DNA of 64,000 nucleotides from Lonicera japonica (lineage: Eukaryota; Streptophyta; Magnoliopsida; Dipsacales; Caprifoliaceae). The notes below the pieces were generated by a model. The model was not told the origin of the DNA. It saw only the letters and a program-made list of their open reading frames with translations, and made no database searches. The stretch covers positions 36,739,234 to 36,803,233 of the forward strand of contig CM038471.1 of the NCBI GenBank assembly GCA_021464415.1, given 5' to 3'. The stretch's first letter is position 1, and each line of letters opens with the position of its first letter. The position numbers and the translations under genes are program-made. This document shows positions 61,112 through 64,000 of this stretch, piece after piece.

Positions 61112-62196
61112 CAGTGGCGGACCCAGGAATTTAACCAACTGGGGGCAAAATTTAAAACAAACAAAAATATATTTAAAGCACATCAATCACCGAGGAAAAC
61201 AAATTTAACCACAAACATAATCGCATTAATAATAATACTTAATACAACTAAAAGTCTTAAAACACTTAATGTCTACAAATTACAATAAAATTCTACGGGA
61301 TTTCATATTTTGAAAGTATTGTAGCACGTCATCCTTATCAACATTATTGAAAATGTCGTGTTCAATATATGTCACCAAACAATATTATAATTGAATATTC
61401 TTCCTTTAACTTGAAATGATTGAGATTGAAGGAAACGATGTTTGTTTCCTCCGGCCAGTAATTCTTAATTAGTTTCTTAAGTTCCAATTATGCTTTATTT
61501 TTATTTATTTAGATCCCTCATTGTATAGAAAAAAGAAAAAGAAAATAGAAAACTCATTTGTTGAAAAAAAATATTTGGTAGTATTATGATGTAATAACAT
61601 AAATTAATTATGCCTAGTTTTATAGTATTGTATATTTTTGATAAATAATGAATTTATAATACTTGTATCAATATACATTTTAACAAATTAAGAAAATATA
61701 TTATTAAGGAAGTATATTCTAATTAGGAAACTAATTTGACAAGTAAATACATTTAAAAGGATTATTAATTGGTGGATATACTTCTCAATTTTTATAGGGA
61801 AGTTTTAACAAATTTATTTCAATGTTAACATAAATCAAGGATGGATCAATTGCAAAAATTCGCAGATAGAAATAAAATTACCCAAAAGAAAAAAAAAAGA
61901 AAGCCACAGAGAGGGAAGAGGAAGAGAAAAAGAAAGAAAGAAAGAAAGAAATAGAGAAAGAAAGGAACAAAGGAAGTAAAAAAAAAATTAAATGAAGCCT
62001 GTTGTCAGGCAACTGGCACAAGTGGGTGGGGTTTGATTAATTTTTTTTATTACACTTAGGTACCCTCATGTATAAATTTGTGCACATAAGTCCCTATATT
62101 TTTATTTTTTTAAAAAAACACCCCATATCTATTGAAAAAATTCAAAAGCCAACTGGGGCAACTGCCCCCACTTGCCCCTGTATAGGCCCGCCACTG
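61112..62196. mobile_element. Non-autonomous hAT-type element (8-bp TSD)
   Basis: This 1085-bp element begins CAGTGGCGGACCCAGG and ends GGCCCGCCACTG; terminal inverted repeat about 9-10 bp. Perfect 8-bp direct repeats TTCATAAC flank it (61104-61111, 62197-62204), pointing to hAT. Near the ends lie GGGGGCAAAATTT and the inverted-sense GCAACTGCCCC. The internal part matches 17343-17866. No transposase frame is present. Confidence 0.88.
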
Positions 62197-62204
62197 TTCA
62201 TAAC

Positions 62205-62782
62205 CTAATATATTTATTATCTTTATTAAAATTTTGAATGTAAAATAACTTTTTGTGTACTATGAGAAATAGAGTAATTAGAAACCTTTTGATAGGGGAA
62301 AGAGAGTAATTAGAATGAAATTATAGGAGAGGAATTTTGAATCTACTATTATATAAAGTTAAAAGCCATTTCAATGGCATTGAATCCCTGTCAAGTTTAA
62401 TCTTACGATCTTGCCTCTTCGCGCTTTAATCTCACAAAAAAAAAATATTATCAACGCGAGTAATGGAGATGAAAACATTGAGCATTGTAAGGATTATATA
62501 GGGCCTTCAACCACGGGGATGGAGAAAGCAATTGTCGAGAAAGAGAGAAATTAGGTGAGGCTAATTATGAAGACGTATTAATAGCGTACCACGTGTACAA
62601 TGCAGTTTTCATTTTATTAACTATATAATAAGATAAATGAAATTAGATGAGAGATATTAGACTATTAAAAAATTGACAAAAAATTAGATAAATTAAAGCA
62701 CATTTATTATGTGCCACAAGTCATACTCTCATCAAAAGAGAGTATTTTACTTTATATTATTATTATTATTATATTATATATG

Positions 62783-62814
<32 letters not shown>

Positions 62815-63859
62815 GTAATATTGGAATTTTTTTCCCATTTCCCCCTTTCAATATGCGAGAAAGTTTTGGTAAAACAAGAAAAAGAAAATTACATGCATAA
62901 CTGAAATAGACCCGAACCAACCCAAAAAGCAAGCAAGTTGACTCGGTTCAATTCCAACTCTTGCAATTTAGTTCTGGTTCCAGTCCACTCGACCCTTGCA
63001 CATCACTAACATTGTCATTATGGTCTACAATGGCAATAATTGAATACAAAAATGATACTAAAAAAAAATCAAATCCAAGCTTTGACTGTATTTTGTTTTA
63101 ACTCAATAATTAGAATGACAACTTTAAGCAAACAATAAAAACATATATAATTGAATGATGATCAAATACAAGGAATTCAGAGAATTTTATTATTTTTTTT
63201 ACGCGGGAGCACTCGAATAAATAAGTGCAATGAGAGAAATTCTTGATATTATATGTACATAAAATGTTTAAAAGAATAAGAAATTGAGAGTGTAAGATAG
63301 AGATAAAGTGTACTCTGACTAGTGGTGGAGGTATGTAGGGACAGGTAGAGCGGTAGAGGTTATCGCCATGCCAGTATGCCACCTTTGAAATTTCAAAAAG
63401 TAGTAGGTTAGAAAGAATAATAAAAAAGTTTATGGACCTTTTTGTAAGTTTTTCCAAACTTTAGGATGAGGTCAGGTTGTGTTTATGATATTTTCTCTCT
63501 TTACTTCTTTTACTTCTTGATATTTCATTTTTTTTTCCGAAAATAATATTTCAATATAGAACTTGTTAGGTAGAGCTTGATGAATGTATTCTAAATATAT
63601 ATATTTTTCCTTTAAAAACGAGTTTGTAAAATTAAAACACAAAATATTATAAAGCGTGTCACATTATATACATATTGTCCATTGAGACTTACTAAATAGA
63701 TGGTATTACAGACAATGTGTAAATGATGACCCTTATCATGTCATATCCGTGAATACAAAATCTCCATTGGATAACGTCTTATAGTGGCTTGACTGTTTTA
63801 CTACCGCTACAGTATCCACGTGTAGCGCACATGATCTTTTCAGTCCAAAAACTTAACAG
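62205..63859. other. End of unit 2 and unique DNA to its right
   Basis: 62800-63440 matches 45230-45870, including the TAGTGGTGGAGG terminus at 63320. From about 63470 the sequence is unique. A (TA)n run lies at 62778-62810. The 115-codon minus-strand frame at 63110-63457 crosses this repeat and is not supported as a gene. Confidence 0.5.
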
Positions 63860-63975
63860 CATTGACTTGCTTTTTGAGAATAACTTTGCAGTACCATTTG
63901 CTGAGATGCATTTAGTTTCAGCTGGAGTAACAGATCCTGGATTGACACTGTATGGCTGGGTTGGTGATCGGCAAG
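63860..63975 (+). CDS. Probable exon of an unidentified gene (partial)
   Basis: After an acceptor-like TTAACAG, an open segment of 116 bp translates to IDLLFENNFAVPFAEMHLV then SAGVTDPGLTLYGWVGDRQ and ends at a strong donor, GGTAAGAA (GT at 63976). A shorter version starting at 63892 after TTTGCAG is also possible (84 bp). Composition and GC content look coding, unlike the surrounding DNA. I do not recognise the protein. The gene would continue to the right of the window. Confidence 0.5.
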
Positions 63976-64000
63976 GTAAGAATCCCCATTGTTGTGCATT

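Larger units (their letters stand above)
46482..63470. repeat. Tandem segmental duplication, unit 2
   Basis: Right copy of the unit described at 26742-46440, with the same gene order and direction. It lacks the RTE LINE, the 42-kb MITE and the L1 fragment, but has its own 395-bp tandem duplication (57680-58451), a unit-specific segment at about 58557-58767, a 41-bp palindrome and a complete hAT element. Coding regions of the two TNLs differ at only a few percent of positions by eye. The right edge is approximate. Confidence 0.85.

Noticed and set aside
63110..63457. 115-codon minus-strand frame
   Set aside because: Lies in a repeat shared with 45.3-45.9 kb where the frame is broken; low-complexity, hydrophobic text.

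Overview
The window is nuclear DNA of a flowering plant and reads as gene-poor, AT-rich, transposon-filled chromosome. It carries spliced TIR-NB-ARC-LRR (TNL) genes, which points to a eudicot: monocots lack this class. It also has an intronless PPR-DYW gene, an RTE-type LINE, hAT and Mutator-like non-autonomous elements and GT-AG introns. I cannot name the species. No rRNA, canonical tRNA, organellar insertion or bacterial feature was seen.

Layout. 1-9565: intergenic DNA with a 181-bp foldback MITE (perfect 9-bp target duplication), a possible LTR fragment and a 40-bp tandem duplication. 9566-11846: a PPR-DYW organelle RNA-editing-factor gene, broken by one extra base near its 5' end. 11847-25200: repeats and relics, including two non-autonomous hAT elements with 8-bp target duplications, tandem repeats, a 526-bp minisatellite built of palindromes, and fragments of an MIF-like gene and a GH9 endoglucanase gene. 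25205-26708: a Mutator-like element of Pack-MULE type with long terminal inverted repeats and a perfect 9-bp target duplication, carrying the 5' part of a patellin-like gene.

From about 26742 to 63470 the window consists of two tandem copies of a unit of roughly 17-20 kb. Each unit has, in order, two 1.2-kb repeats with a small reading frame, a decayed PPR pseudogene, a five-exon TNL gene, and a downstream repeat-rich tail. TNL A (35636-40413) is intact, about 1140 residues. TNL B (52587-57012) is about 1038 residues because frameshifts truncate its last exon inside the C-JID domain. An RTE-type LINE (31050-33886) lies only in unit 1, replacing 72 bp still present in unit 2, so it most likely arrived after the duplication. 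Other indels between the units (a 5'-truncated L1 fragment, a MITE, a 395-bp tandem duplication) record later divergence. The far right holds a 1085-bp hAT element with a perfect 8-bp target duplication and, at the edge, a likely exon of an unidentified gene.

Functionally, the two TNLs form a small tandem resistance-gene cluster of the sort that grows by unequal crossing-over. The PPR-DYW gene is unrelated and would act in plastid or mitochondrial RNA editing if the frameshift is not real. Everything else I recognise is transposon-derived, pseudogenic or unassigned. All calls come from reading sequence by eye; no database search was run.
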